DNA of 64,000 nucleotides from Synoicihabitans lomoniglobus (lineage in GTDB: Bacteria > Verrucomicrobiota > Verrucomicrobiia > Opitutales > Opitutaceae): positions 5,265,501 through 5,329,500 of the forward strand of contig NZ_CP119075.1 of the NCBI RefSeq assembly GCF_029023725.1, in the 5' to 3' direction. How positions within the stretch are numbered: the first letter of the stretch is position 1; each line of letters opens with the position of its first letter. The translations under genes were made by a program, and so were the position numbers. This document shows, one piece after another, positions 26,169-35,103 of this stretch. Under the pieces are notes generated by a model. It was given only the letters and a program-made list of their open reading frames with translations, was not told the origin of the DNA and searched no databases.

Positions 26169-29100
26169 ATGAATATTCCCTTCCAATCGCTTTACCGCGC
26201 GTTGCTCTGTGCTTGCGGTATTTTTTGCTCCGCGCTCTCCGTCTCGGCCGCCACCTATTACCTGACGCCGGCCGGATCCGGATCGCAGAATGGATCGAGC
26301 TGGTCCAACGCCTACGCGCTCGGCCAACTCCAAACCACGATCAATGCGCTCGCGGCCGGTGACACGCTCAACCTGGGCAGTGGCACCTATAACAGCACTG
26401 CGGTCATCGATATCAAAGGAGCCGGATCCTCCGGTAATCTGCGCACGATCACCGGGGTCGACACCGGTGGCGGACTGCCGCTGTTCCAAGGCAACTACGA
26501 CGTCAACGTCAGCGGTAGTTCGAGCAAGATCTGCTTTCGCTTCCCCGGATCCCAAACTGCGAGCTACTGGCTGATCAAGGACATCAAGTTCACGAGCTAC
26601 AGTTGGGTGGTGAGCATGCCGCTCTCGGGCTCCACCTACACGCTCCGGTCGAACATCACGTTCGAAAATCTCGACGCCGACGGGATCGAAGAATTGTTCC
26701 AAATTCGCAACGCGACCCAGATTCTCATCAAAGATTGCGACGCGATCCGCTACTGCAAAAAGGCGTTCCGTTACGACGACTACACGAGTTTCCTGACGAT
26801 TCAAAATTGCACCGCCGATGCCACCGGCGGCGACGACGACTTTCCGACCCGGGCGATTCCCGCCGGTTTCTGCGGCATGAATACGCCCGGCGACGCGCCG
26901 ATCATTCACGACATCGCGTTGATCGACTGCACGGCACGCAACAATCGCTATCAGCCGCAATCCTCCTACTGGAACGGCGACGGTTTTTCCACCGAGGCGG
27001 GCACCTACAACGTCACCTACACGCGCTGCAAATCCTTCGACAATCACGACGGCGGTTTTGACGACAAGGCCGACGATGTCACCTACGACGGCTGCATTTC
27101 GATCGGCAATCAAAAGGGGTTTCGCTACTGGGGCGACAACGGCAACTACGTGAATTGTCTCGCGGCCTACAACCAACAGTATGGCGGCACCGGCAACTCC
27201 GACGGCCTCTGGGTGGGCAAGCAGTCGAGCCGCTCCCACTCCGCTTACGTGCACGTTTCCCTCTCCACGTTTCACAACAACGCCGAGTGGGCGCTGGAAT
27301 CCTACGAAGGCGGGCAGATCACGGCGACCGATTGCATTGTCTCGGTTGATGGCGACTGGACGAATGCCTACCTCGTGAGCAGCGGCCCCATCACGCTCAG
27401 TGGCACTGCGCAGTGGCGCACCAGTTCCAGCCTGGGTCCCGATCCGCAATACGTCGCGCCTTCCCGAACCTGGACCGGGTCCCCGGCCGACGCCTTCAAC
27501 AGTGAGCTCTACGAGGACGCCAAAGGCTATTTTGGCCAAGGCGGCGCGCCGACGGGACCCGTGGTGTCAGTCACCGCCACGGATGGCAGCGCCGCCGAAC
27601 CGTCAAATAACGGCACCTTCACGCTGACCGCGTCGCCCGCGCCGGAGGCTCCTCTTACGGTCAACCTCACCCTCGCCGGCACGGCCACCAACGGCACCGA
27701 TTATTCCACCATCGCCAGCACCGTCACGATCGGGACGAGCGGCACCGCCACCATTGATGTGGCGGTGATTGACGACTCCGTGAGCGAGGTCAGCGAAACC
27801 GTGTTGCTCTCGGTCGCGTCGGGCACGGGATACAGTGTGGGCAGCCCATCCGGAGCGACCGTCACGATCGCCGACAACGAGCCGCCCCCGCCGCCGAATG
27901 TGACCATTGTGGCCACCGACAGCTCGGCGGGCGAGCCGTCGAACAACGGCACCTTCACGCTCACGGCGTCACCGGCGCCGACCAGTGCCATCACGGTCAA
28001 TCTGAGTGTCGCCGGCACCGCCACGAACGGCACCGACTACAGCACCATCGGCTCCTCCGTCACCATTGGCACAAGTGGCACCGCCACGGTGGGGGTCGCC
28101 GTGATTGACGATGCCGCGACCGAAGGCAGCGAAACCGTCATTCTCACAGTCGGTTCCGGCACCGGCTACACCGTCGGCAGCCCCGCCACCGCCACGGTCA
28201 CGATCAGCGCCAGCGATACGCCTCCCTCGGTCAATATCAGCACGTCTTCCAGCAGCGCCGCCGAAGGCGGAGGTTCGGGACGTTTTGCGATCACCGCCAT
28301 TCCTTCACCGGCCAGCCCCATCTCGGTAACTCTCACCATCACCGGCACCGCCATCAACGGCACGGACTACACCACGATCCCGACCTCTGTGACGCTCTAT
28401 CCAGGACCGGGCACTGCCGAGGTCGATATTGACGCGATCGACGACGCCCTGTTCGAGGGAACCGAAACCGTGGTGCTCACCGTCGCCTCCGGATCGGGTT
28501 ACGCCGTGGGCAGCCCCAGCAGCGCCACCGTGACGATTAACGACAACGATTCCGGTGGCGGGGGCGGCTCCACGCCGGTCGTTACGATCAGTGCGACCGA
28601 CAGCTCGGCGGGCGAGCCGTCGAACAATGGGACCTTCACGCTCACCGCGTCGCCGGCCCCGTCCAGTCCGATCACCGTCAACCTGGGCCTCGCGGGCACG
28701 GCGACCAACGGCTCCGACTACAGCACGATTGCCAGCACCGTGACGATCGGCACCGGCGGCACGGCCACGGTCAACGTGGCCGTGACCGATGACGCTGCGG
28801 TCGAAGGCAGCGAGACCGTGGTCCTTGCGGTGAATTCGGGTTCCGGATACACGATAGGCGGAGCAAATTCCGCCACCGTGACCATCGCCGATGACGATAC
28901 TTCAGGCACGCCGGTGGTGACGATCAGCGCGACCGACAGTTCGGCCGGAGAACCGTCGAACAACGGGACCTTCACGCTCACCGCGTCGCCCGCCCCGTCC
29001 AGTTCGATAACCGTCAACCTGAGCCTCGCGGGCACGGCGACCAATGGCGCCGACTACAGCACGATCGCATCCACCGTGACGATCGGCACCGGCGGCACGG

Positions 29101-29579
29101 CCACCGTTACGGTGGCGGTGATAAACGATTCGTCGGTCGAAGGCACGGAAACCGTGGTGCTCACGGTGAATTCAGGTTCCGGATACGACGTGGGCGGCGC
29201 AGACAACGCGACGGTGAACATCGCCGATGACGACTCCGGTTCGTTGCCGCAGATCAACATCAGCACGTCGTCCAGCAGTGCCTCGGAAGGCGGCGGCACC
29301 GGCCGGTTTGCCATCACCGCCATGCCGTCGCCGTCTAGCGCGATCACGGTGAACCTGAGCATTGCGGGCACCGCGACCAACGGAGTCGACTACGACACCG
29401 TGGCCACCACCGTGACGATAAACCCGGGACTCGGGACGGCGGAAATCGATATCGATGCCATTGACGACTCCGTGACCGAAGGCACCGAATCGGTCGTGCT
29501 GACGATAGCCGCCGGTTCGGGATACACGGTCTCCAGTCAACACACAGCGACGGTTACGATCAACGACAACGACTCCTGA
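26169..29579 (+). CDS. Secreted PL9-like pectate lyase with six Calx-beta repeats
   Basis: 1136 residues with a signal peptide (CGIFCSALSVSA, mature from about residue 29). Residues 30-460 form a right-handed parallel beta-helix. NGDGFSTEAGTYNVTYTRC and KSFDNHDGGFDDKADD resemble the calcium and catalytic segments of PL9 pectate lyases. From about residue 464 six Calx-beta modules of about 112 residues follow, ending in acidic DDN/DDS calcium-binding turns. The protein has no visible C-terminal sorting domain, stopping in INDNDS. Preceded by the regulon operator and followed by kduI, it should start extracellular polygalacturonate degradation. PL9 assignment is by motif similarity only; a related beta-helix polysaccharide lyase remains possible. 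Confidence 0.82.
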   Translation: MNIPFQSLYRALLCACGIFCSALSVSAATYYLTPAGSGSQNGSSWSNAYALGQLQTTINALAAGDTLNLGSGTYNSTAVIDIKGAGSSGNLRTITGVDTGGGLPLFQGNYDVNVSGSSSKICFRFPGSQTASYWLIKDIKFTSYSWVVSMPLSGSTYTLRSNITFENLDADGIEELFQIRNATQILIKDCDAIRYCKKAFRYDDYTSFLTIQNCTADATGGDDDFPTRAIPAGFCGMNTPGDAPIIHDIALIDCTARNNRYQPQSSYWNGDGFSTEAGTYNVTYTRCKSFDNHDGGFDDKADDVTYDGCISIGNQKGFRYWGDNGNYVNCLAAYNQQYGGTGNSDGLWVGKQSSRSHSAYVHVSLSTFHNNAEWALESYEGGQITATDCIVSVDGDWTNAYLVSSGPITLSGTAQWRTSSSLGPDPQYVAPSRTWTGSPADAFNSELYEDAKGYFGQGGAPTGPVVSVTATDGSAAEPSNNGTFTLTASPAPEAPLTVNLTLAGTATNGTDYSTIASTVTIGTSGTATIDVAVIDDSVSEVSETVLLSVASGTGYSVGSPSGATVTIADNEPPPPPNVTIVATDSSAGEPSNNGTFTLTASPAPTSAITVNLSVAGTATNGTDYSTIGSSVTIGTSGTATVGVAVIDDAATEGSETVILTVGSGTGYTVGSPATATVTISASDTPPSVNISTSSSSAAEGGGSGRFAITAIPSPASPISVTLTITGTAINGTDYTTIPTSVTLYPGPGTAEVDIDAIDDALFEGTETVVLTVASGSGYAVGSPSSATVTINDNDSGGGGGSTPVVTISATDSSAGEPSNNGTFTLTASPAPSSPITVNLGLAGTATNGSDYSTIASTVTIGTGGTATVNVAVTDDAAVEGSETVVLAVNSGSGYTIGGANSATVTIADDDTSGTPVVTISATDSSAGEPSNNGTFTLTASPAPSSSITVNLSLAGTATNGADYSTIASTVTIGTGGTATVTVAVINDSSVEGTETVVLTVNSGSGYDVGGADNATVNIADDDSGSLPQINISTSSSSASEGGGTGRFAITAMPSPSSAITVNLSIAGTATNGVDYDTVATTVTINPGLGTAEIDIDAIDDSVTEGTESVVLTIAAGSGYTVSSQHTATVTINDNDS
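27558..29576 (+). repeat. Six Calx-beta coding repeats in an AAB-AAB order
   Basis: Modules start near 27558, 27894, 28224, 28575, 28911 and 29247 (residues 464, 576, 686, 803, 915, 1027). Modules 1, 2, 4 and 5 are type A (ATDSSAGEPSNNGTFTLTAS), modules 3 and 6 are type B (NISTSSSSAAEGGGSGRF). The DNA is also near-identical in type A modules, for example around 27914, 28599 and 28929. Confidence 0.9.
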
Positions 29580-29606
29580 AGTCGGTTGGTCGCGCATTAC
29601 GTTACG

Positions 29607-29634
29607 ACGGCGGCTCCTTTCCCGGGGCCGCCGT
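29607..29634 (+). terminator. Hairpin after the PL9-like gene
   Basis: ACGGCGGC (29607-29614) and GCCGCCGT (29627-29634) form an 8-bp stem with a 12-base loop, 27 bases after the stop, followed by TTCGTT. Probable terminator with a weak T tract. Confidence 0.55.
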
Positions 29635-29664
29635 TTCGTTGGTCCGGACTCGGCTCGGCCCTCG

Positions 29665-29682
29665 CGTGCAACGACTTGTCAA
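29665..29682. promoter_or_regulatory. Weak regulon operator upstream of kduI
   Basis: CGTGCAACGACTTGTCAA keeps the left half GCAA, the spacing and the TTG of the shared palindrome, but the right arm is degenerate. About 95 bases before kduI. Confidence 0.3.
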
Positions 29683-29774
29683 CCGCGGTCCTTTCGAGCC
29701 CGGCGAGTGCCCGTTTGGATGTCCGTCCGCGGTGTTCCGATTCCCCGAAACCCGTTTCCACCCCACACCATACC

Positions 29775-30605
29775 ATGAATCTCCACACCATGACGGACCT
29801 CGGGCGCATGCGCACGATGACCTCCGCCGAACTCCGACAAACGTTCCTCGTCGAAGCGCTGTTCCAGCCGGGTGCGATCACCCTGGTTCGCACGGATCTC
29901 GACCGGGCGATTGTCGGCTCCGCCGTTCCCGGCGCGCGGGCGTTGACCTTGGAGCCGCCGCCGGAACTGCGGGCGTCGTCGTTCACCGAGCGCCGCGAGT
30001 TGGGCGTGCTGAATCTCGGCGGGGCGGGCTCGATCCTGGTCGATGGCGAACGCCATGCGATGGCCGCGCGGGATGCGCTATACGTTGGCCGCGGCGACCA
30101 TAAGATCGTGTTTGAGTCGGACCGTCCGGATGCAGCGGCTCGCTTTTATTTTGTGAGCTACCCGGCGCATGCGGTCTATCCGACGACGCATGCGAGTTTT
30201 GCGGACGCGGCACCGCTCCGCCTCGGGACGTCGGCCGACGCCAACGAGCGCACGATCTACAAATATATCCACGAGGACGGCATCCAAAGCTGCCAACTCA
30301 TGATGGGCTTCACGTGGCTCGAGGAAGGCAGCGTGTGGAACACCATGCCACCACACTGGCACCTTAGCCGTTCGGAGATTTACCTCTACTTCGATCTCCC
30401 GGCCGAGGCCTGCGTGATACACCTGATGGGAGCGCCCGACGAAACCCGGCACCTGATCGTGCGCAACGAACAAGCCGTGCTGTCGCCCCCATGGTCGATC
30501 CATTCCGGCGCAGGAACACAGCGCTACGGGTTTGCCTGGGCGATGGGCGGGGAGAACCGGGAATTCGCCGACATGGAAGCCGTGTCCCCCAAAATCCTGC
30601 GTTGA
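29775..30605 (+). CDS. kduI: 5-dehydro-4-deoxy-D-glucuronate isomerase
   Basis: 276 residues, the usual KduI length, from the ATG at 29775. It isomerises 5-keto-4-deoxyuronate, the product of pectate lyase and unsaturated galacturonyl hydrolase, to 2,5-diketo-3-deoxygluconate. The zinc site is visible as PPHWHLSRSEIYLYFDL (two His and one Glu) with the last His in PPWSIHSG. The family ends GFAWAMGGENREFADME are present. It begins an operon with the transporter gene 10 bases downstream. An upstream in-frame extension is ignored because it shows no homology and covers the intergenic hairpin. Confidence 0.94.
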   Translation: MNLHTMTDLGRMRTMTSAELRQTFLVEALFQPGAITLVRTDLDRAIVGSAVPGARALTLEPPPELRASSFTERRELGVLNLGGAGSILVDGERHAMAARDALYVGRGDHKIVFESDRPDAAARFYFVSYPAHAVYPTTHASFADAAPLRLGTSADANERTIYKYIHEDGIQSCQLMMGFTWLEEGSVWNTMPPHWHLSRSEIYLYFDLPAEACVIHLMGAPDETRHLIVRNEQAVLSPPWSIHSGAGTQRYGFAWAMGGENREFADMEAVSPKILR

Positions 30606-30615
30606 AGGATGCCGC

Positions 30616-31929
30616 ATGAAATTACCCCGCCCCGTTCCGGATCAAACTTCACCCGACGTCTCGCATGGCTCTCCGAAAGGTAAACCCAGTCGGGTGCGCT
30701 GGCGCATTTGTGCGATGTTGTTTTTCGCGACGACGATCAACTATATCGACCGCCAGATCCTCGGGATACTGAAGCCGGAACTGACACGCGATCTGGGTTG
30801 GAGCGAGATCGACTACAGCAACGTCATCTTCGCGTTCCAACTCGCGTATGCCGGTGGCTACCTCTTTGGCGGCCGTCTCATCGACCGGATTGGCGTGCGC
30901 CTGGGTTACGCGGCGGCGGTGGCCGGTTGGAGCCTCGCGGCGATGGCCCACGCGGCGGTGCGTTCGGTGGCGGGATTCGGCGTAGTGCGATTTGCGCTCG
31001 GTCTGACCGAGGGGGGGAATTTCCCGGCGGCGGTGAAAGCGGTGAGCGAGTGGTTTCCCCGTCGGGAACGCGCCTTGGCCACCGGCATTTTTAATTCCGG
31101 CAGCAGTGTTGGTGCGCTGGTGACGCCGTTGGTGGTCCCATGGATTACGGTCCGCTACGGCTGGTCTGTCGCCTTTCTCGCGACCGGGGCGTTGGGCCTT
31201 GTTTGGCTGATAGCTTGGTGGTGGATCTATGCTGCCCCCGAGGAGCACCCGAAGGTTTCAGCGGCGGAATTGGCTCTGATCCGGAGCGAACCCAGTGAGC
31301 CGACCGCGCGTGTGCCGTGGGGGGAGTTGCTGCGGCACCGGCAAACGTGGGCGTTCATTGCCGGCATGTTCATTGCCGCGCCGGTCTGGTGGTTCTGGTT
31401 GTTTTGGGTGCCGGATTTTCTGCACAAGAGCCATGGCCTGAATCTGCTGCAGCTGGGACCGCCGTTGGTGGTGATCTACCTCATGACTGACTTCGGCAGC
31501 ATCGGGGGCGGCTGGCTGTCCTCGCATTTGATCGGGCGCGGTTGGACGGTGAACGCGGCGCGCAAGACGGCCATGCTGGCGTGCGCGTTGTGTGTCGTGC
31601 CGGTGATCATTGCGCCGGTAGTTTCTGACCTTTGGGCCGCTACGTTGCTGATCGGTCTCGCCGCTTCGGCGCATCAAGGCTTTGCCGCGAATCTCTTCAC
31701 GCTGGTGTCGGACACGGCGCCCCGTCACGCGGTGAGTTCGATCGTGGGCTTAGGCGGTGCGGCGGGGGCGATCGGCGGCATGCTGGTGGCCAAGGTCACC
31801 GGCTACGTGTTGGAATGGACGGGCGATTTCCGGCCGTTGTTCGCTGCTGCTGCGGGAGCGTATCTAGTCGCCCTGCTCGTCATCCATCTGCTGAGCCCAC
31901 GGCTCACGCCGATGAAACTTTCCTCATGA
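30616..31929 (+). CDS. MFS transporter, hexuronate (ExuT-like) type
   Basis: 437 residues, 12 predicted transmembrane helices. [21 protein letters not shown] is the typical first helix of the anion:cation symporter branch containing ExuT and Gud[14 protein letters not shown] is the MFS loop 2-3 motif. [20 protein letters not shown] and [13 protein letters not shown] are further family landmarks. Placed between kduI and the RraA-like gene (4-base ATGA overlap), it most likely imports galacturonate or unsaturated uronates across the inner membrane. Confidence 0.9.
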   Translation: MKLPRPVPDQTSPDVSHGSPKGKPSRVRWRICAMLFFATTINYIDRQILGILKPELTRDLGWSEIDYSNVIFAFQLAYAGGYLFGGRLIDRIGVRLGYAAAVAGWSLAAMAHAAVRSVAGFGVVRFALGLTEGGNFPAAVKAVSEWFPRRERALATGIFNSGSSVGALVTPLVVPWITVRYGWSVAFLATGALGLVWLIAWWWIYAAPEEHPKVSAAELALIRSEPSEPTARVPWGELLRHRQTWAFIAGMFIAAPVWWFWLFWVPDFLHKSHGLNLLQLGPPLVVIYLMTDFGSIGGGWLSSHLIGRGWTVNAARKTAMLACALCVVPVIIAPVVSDLWAATLLIGLAASAHQGFAANLFTLVSDTAPRHAVSSIVGLGGAAGAIGGMLVAKVTGYVLEWTGDFRPLFAAAAGAYLVALLVIHLLSPRLTPMKLSS

Positions 31930-32597
31930 CAAACCCTGAATGGCAGACGGATTTGGAACTGTTCGCGTTGGTGCAACGCGAACTCTACACGCCGGTGGTG
32001 GGCGACATCTTGGATGCGCTGGGCCGCTACCACCAGTTTCTCCCCCAACCAGTGCAGCCGATGGTCGAGAGCATGACAGTGGTCGGACGGGCGATGCCGG
32101 CGTTGATGATCGACGTGCACGGACCGCAGGAAAAGCCGTTCGGCTTGCTCACGGAAGCACTCGACGATCTACGTCCCGGCGAAGTCTATCTCGGGGCTGG
32201 CGGAGCGATGCGATGCGCCTATTGGGGCGAGCTACTCACCGCTGCCGCTCGGACACGAGGGGCCGTGGGCGCGGTCGTTGACGGCTTCCATCGGGACACG
32301 CCGCAGGTGCGGGAGCAACAGTGGCCCGTGTTCAGTCGGGGACGTTTCGCACAGGATTCCTCGGTTCGCACGGCGGTGACCGCCTTTCGTTGCCCGATCG
32401 AAATCGGCGGGGTGTGGGTGGAACCGGGCGATCTGGTTTTCGGCGATCTCGACGGCGTCGTCATCGTGCCCCGCGCCTGCGAAGCCGAGGTGGTGACTCG
32501 TGCGTTGGAAAAGGCGCGCGGAGAAAAGGCCGTGCGCCAGGCCATCGAAGGCGGGCTCAGCGCGACCGCGGCATTCCAGAAATTTGGTATCCTCTGA
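31926..32597 (+). CDS. RraA/HMG-CHA aldolase family protein
   Basis: 223 residues, start ATG at 31926 overlapping the transporter stop by 4 bases. The fold landmarks are [31 protein letters not shown] and [14 protein letters not shown]. The Arg-Asp pair in GFHRD is the pyruvate- and metal-binding pair of the class II aldolase branch (4-hydroxy-4-methyl-2-oxoglutarate aldolase). True RraA RNase inhibitors lack it. That makes an aldolase or oxaloacetate-decarboxylase-type activity more likely than RNase E control. In this operon it could cleave a 2-keto-3-deoxy acid; that is an inference. Confidence 0.82.
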   Translation: MTNPEWQTDLELFALVQRELYTPVVGDILDALGRYHQFLPQPVQPMVESMTVVGRAMPALMIDVHGPQEKPFGLLTEALDDLRPGEVYLGAGGAMRCAYWGELLTAAARTRGAVGAVVDGFHRDTPQVREQQWPVFSRGRFAQDSSVRTAVTAFRCPIEIGGVWVEPGDLVFGDLDGVVIVPRACEAEVVTRALEKARGEKAVRQAIEGGLSATAAFQKFGIL

Positions 32598-32612
32598 TTT
32601 CATTCCCTGCTC

Positions 32613-33434
32613 ATGATCAATCCTCCTGCTGAAACTCCGCCCAAATCCCTGCCGTCAAATGGCTCCGCTTCGCTGAAGGGGACGGCGTTCGATCTCACCG
32701 GCCAGACCGCGCTCATCACCGGCGGCGGCACCGGACTGGGTTTGGCGATGGCGCAGTGTCTGGCCACGGCGGGTGCTCGTGTGGTGCTGGTGGGACGCCG
32801 ACCTGAAGAACTAGCCAAGGCGTGTGCGCAGATCGGACCGACCGCCTTTGCTCTGCCAGGAGATGTCACGCGTTTGGAGGATGCTCCTAGTCTGGTGGAG
32901 CGCGCCGAGGCGCAGGCCGGCCCGATCACGCTTCTCATCAACAATGCCGGTGTGCACTTGAAGAAAGCGGCGACCGAAACGACGGACGTGGAATTTGCCG
33001 CCGTGCTGCAGACCCACGTTTTCGGGGCGTTCGCGATCACGCGGGAGGCGGGGAAACGCATGGTCGCACGCGGAGCGGGTTCGGTGCTGTTCACGGCGTC
33101 GATGACTTCACTTATCGGGCTGTCTGCGGTGGTCGCTTATTCCGCCGCCAAGAGCGCCTACGTCGGTCTCGTTCGCTCCCTGGCGACGGAGTGGGGTCCC
33201 CACGGCATTCGCGTCAATGCATTGGCGCCGGGATGGATCGCCTCCGACATGCTGGCCAAGGTGTTGGACGGAGATCCGGCTCGGCGGGAGAAGATCCTTT
33301 CACGGACGCCGCTCGGGCGTCTTGGTGATCCTACTGACATCGGTTGGGCCGCCGTTTATCTGGCCTCGCCCGCCGCGCGATTCGTGACCGGCGTGGTGCT
33401 CCCGGTCGACGGTGGCGCGGCGGGAGGGTTCTGA
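32613..33434 (+). CDS. Short-chain dehydrogenase, probable KduD-type
   Basis: 273 residues of the classical SDR family: TGGGTGLGLAMA cofactor loop, NNAG, Ser in FTASMTSLIG, YSAAKSAY catalytic Tyr and Lys, and the VDGGAAGGF end. About 25 residues precede the fold. KduD reduces 2,5-diketo-3-deoxygluconate from KduI to 2-keto-3-deoxygluconate; position after kduI and the transporter supports this. Gluconate 5-dehydrogenase is the main alternative, because the two subfamilies are similar. Confidence 0.85.
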   Translation: MINPPAETPPKSLPSNGSASLKGTAFDLTGQTALITGGGTGLGLAMAQCLATAGARVVLVGRRPEELAKACAQIGPTAFALPGDVTRLEDAPSLVERAEAQAGPITLLINNAGVHLKKAATETTDVEFAAVLQTHVFGAFAITREAGKRMVARGAGSVLFTASMTSLIGLSAVVAYSAAKSAYVGLVRSLATEWGPHGIRVNALAPGWIASDMLAKVLDGDPARREKILSRTPLGRLGDPTDIGWAAVYLASPAARFVTGVVLPVDGGAAGGF

Positions 33435-33466
33435 CCTGTAGCCGGTCCCATTGCGAGCGGTCGGAA

Positions 33467-33484
33467 CGTGCAAGGGCTTGCGCA
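33467..33484. promoter_or_regulatory. Regulon operator upstream of the GH105 gene
   Basis: CGTGCAAGGGCTTGCGCA has the full right arm and the GCAA-N4-TTGC core; the left arm is altered at two positions. It ends 36 bases before the start codon. Confidence 0.55.
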
Positions 33485-33520
33485 ACGGGGGCGTCGAGTT
33501 CGCGTTCCGGTGGGAGTTCG

Positions 33521-34846
33521 ATGGTCGCGTTCCTTTCTGTTTTTGGTGCTGCGGAATTTCTTCCGCCGGGCCTCATGACCCAACCTTCCCCTTACCCCTT
33601 TATCCTCCATGCGCGAGTCGCCACCCGATCCCAAACCCGTCTTGCCGGCGGTGCCCCTGAGGCGGATATCATCACGGCCGTGAGTGGTTTGAAGAGGGGG
33701 GCGGAGTTGGGTCGTCGTTCGGGGAAATCAGGCGCCAGTGCCGGTGCCCGGGGAGACCGGTCGGAGACTTCCAACGTGGTCACTTGTGCGGACCGGATGT
33801 GGGCGATCTTCGACAAGTTACGTCTTATCAAATCCCGGGCGTGGAATCTCGATATCAACCGCTGGGACTGGTCGAGTGGCGTGGGATTGTGGGGCGTGAT
33901 GCGTTGCCACGAAGTGCTCGGTGATGCCCGCTGCCTGGATTTTCTCGTCAGCTGGGTGGAGCAAAATATGGCGGGTAGGGTCAAGGGCTCCGTCAATCAC
34001 GTGCTGCCTGCCTACATCGTCGAATACCTCTGGCGCGTGCAGGGCGATGAGCGTTATCGGAAGATTTGCGATGAATACGCTGAGTGGTGTTTGGATCAGG
34101 CGACTCGCACCGACAACGGTGGTTTGGCGCATGTATGGCCGGGGGGGCAGGATGACTATCGGCATCAATTGTGGGTCAACAGCACGTTCATGGCGGGCAT
34201 GTTTATGCTGCGTTACGGCGCGGAGTTGCCGAATGAAGCACTTTTTGATGATGGCTGCCGCCAATATCAGATCCATCTGGAGTCGCTCTACGATGCGAAG
34301 ATCGGGCTGTTCTTTCACGGGTATCACTGCCAACTGCGTGGCCCGATCGGTGACTACTGGGGCCGGGGTAATGGATGGATGGTGGCCAGTTTGACCGAGG
34401 GCCTGTCGTGGTTGCCGCCCGACCATAGCTTGCGCGAATCAGCAGAGAGGATCTTCCAAGCGACGATGCAACGGGCGTTGAGTTTGAAAACCGCAGACGG
34501 TCGGCTCCGCGTAATGCCGCTGGTCGACGATGCCTACCCCGAGAGCACCTGTTCCGCGCTGTTTGGTTTTGCGGCGTTGCGGGGTTTCCGCCGTGGTTTG
34601 CTCCCGCGCGCGTTTCTTGATTGGGGCCTGCAACTTTCGAAGACGATGGGCGATCTGATTAGCGAAGACGGCCGCGTCGCCAATTGCTCCCATAGTGCGA
34701 ATCCGGATTCGATGGAGGCTTACCTGCAACGACCCTGCGAGCAGTCCTTGTATGCCGATGGGATCATGCTGGCGTTTCTGGCGGAGGCGATCATCGCGAT
34801 CCAATCGTCGGGAAAGTCTGCTCCAGTTTCCGCTGTATCTGACTAG
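33521..34846 (+). CDS. GH105-type unsaturated uronyl hydrolase with changed catalytic Asp
   Basis: 441 residues from the ATG at 33521 (GGGAG 6 bases before it); 33575 is an alternative. The (alpha/alpha)6 barrel family GH88/GH105 (YteR, YesR) is recognised by NRWDWSSGVGLWGVMRC, HQLWVNSTFMAGMFML, KIGLFFHGYH and WGRGNGWMVASLTEGLSWLP. In YteR-type enzymes the second segment reads HQ-x-WVDGLYM with the catalytic acid/base Asp; here it is Asn (codon AAC). Without that Asp the enzyme might be inactive, use another residue, or belong to a divergent subgroup. It should act on unsaturated galacturonyl or rhamnogalacturonan fragments after the lyases. No signal peptide, so cytoplasmic. Confidence 0.85.
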   Translation: MVAFLSVFGAAEFLPPGLMTQPSPYPFILHARVATRSQTRLAGGAPEADIITAVSGLKRGAELGRRSGKSGASAGARGDRSETSNVVTCADRMWAIFDKLRLIKSRAWNLDINRWDWSSGVGLWGVMRCHEVLGDARCLDFLVSWVEQNMAGRVKGSVNHVLPAYIVEYLWRVQGDERYRKICDEYAEWCLDQATRTDNGGLAHVWPGGQDDYRHQLWVNSTFMAGMFMLRYGAELPNEALFDDGCRQYQIHLESLYDAKIGLFFHGYHCQLRGPIGDYWGRGNGWMVASLTEGLSWLPPDHSLRESAERIFQATMQRALSLKTADGRLRVMPLVDDAYPESTCSALFGFAALRGFRRGLLPRAFLDWGLQLSKTMGDLISEDGRVANCSHSANPDSMEAYLQRPCEQSLYADGIMLAFLAEAIIAIQSSGKSAPVSAVSD

Positions 34847-35103
34847 ACGATTTTATTTTTTCAAGCCGTCGAACTCTTCAGCCAATCCCTTACCATTCTC
34901 ACCCTGAGACAACCCATGCTATAACCCCCCTCCGTGCCCCTCACCTGACTCAATCAGGCGCTCGAGTCGGACCGACGGCCTTGACCACGTATTCCCGCCA
35001 TTCATGCTTCGTCCACGAATGGCATCGGTGCCTCCCGTAACGCCCATTCCGGTTTCGCTCAGCGCAACCCTGCTTTCGCAACGTTCGACCAACCCCTCTC
35101 GAA

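Noticed and set aside
26112-27539. Minus-strand open frame of 475 codons opposite the PL9-like gene
   Set aside because: Val/Gly/Arg-rich shadow without recognisable motifs; the plus strand has a signal peptide and lyase motifs.
35057-35078. GCGCAACCCTGCTTTCGCAA upstream of the LacI gene as an autoregulatory operator
   Set aside because: The half-sites resemble the regulon arms but the spacing is longer than the N4 of all other sites.
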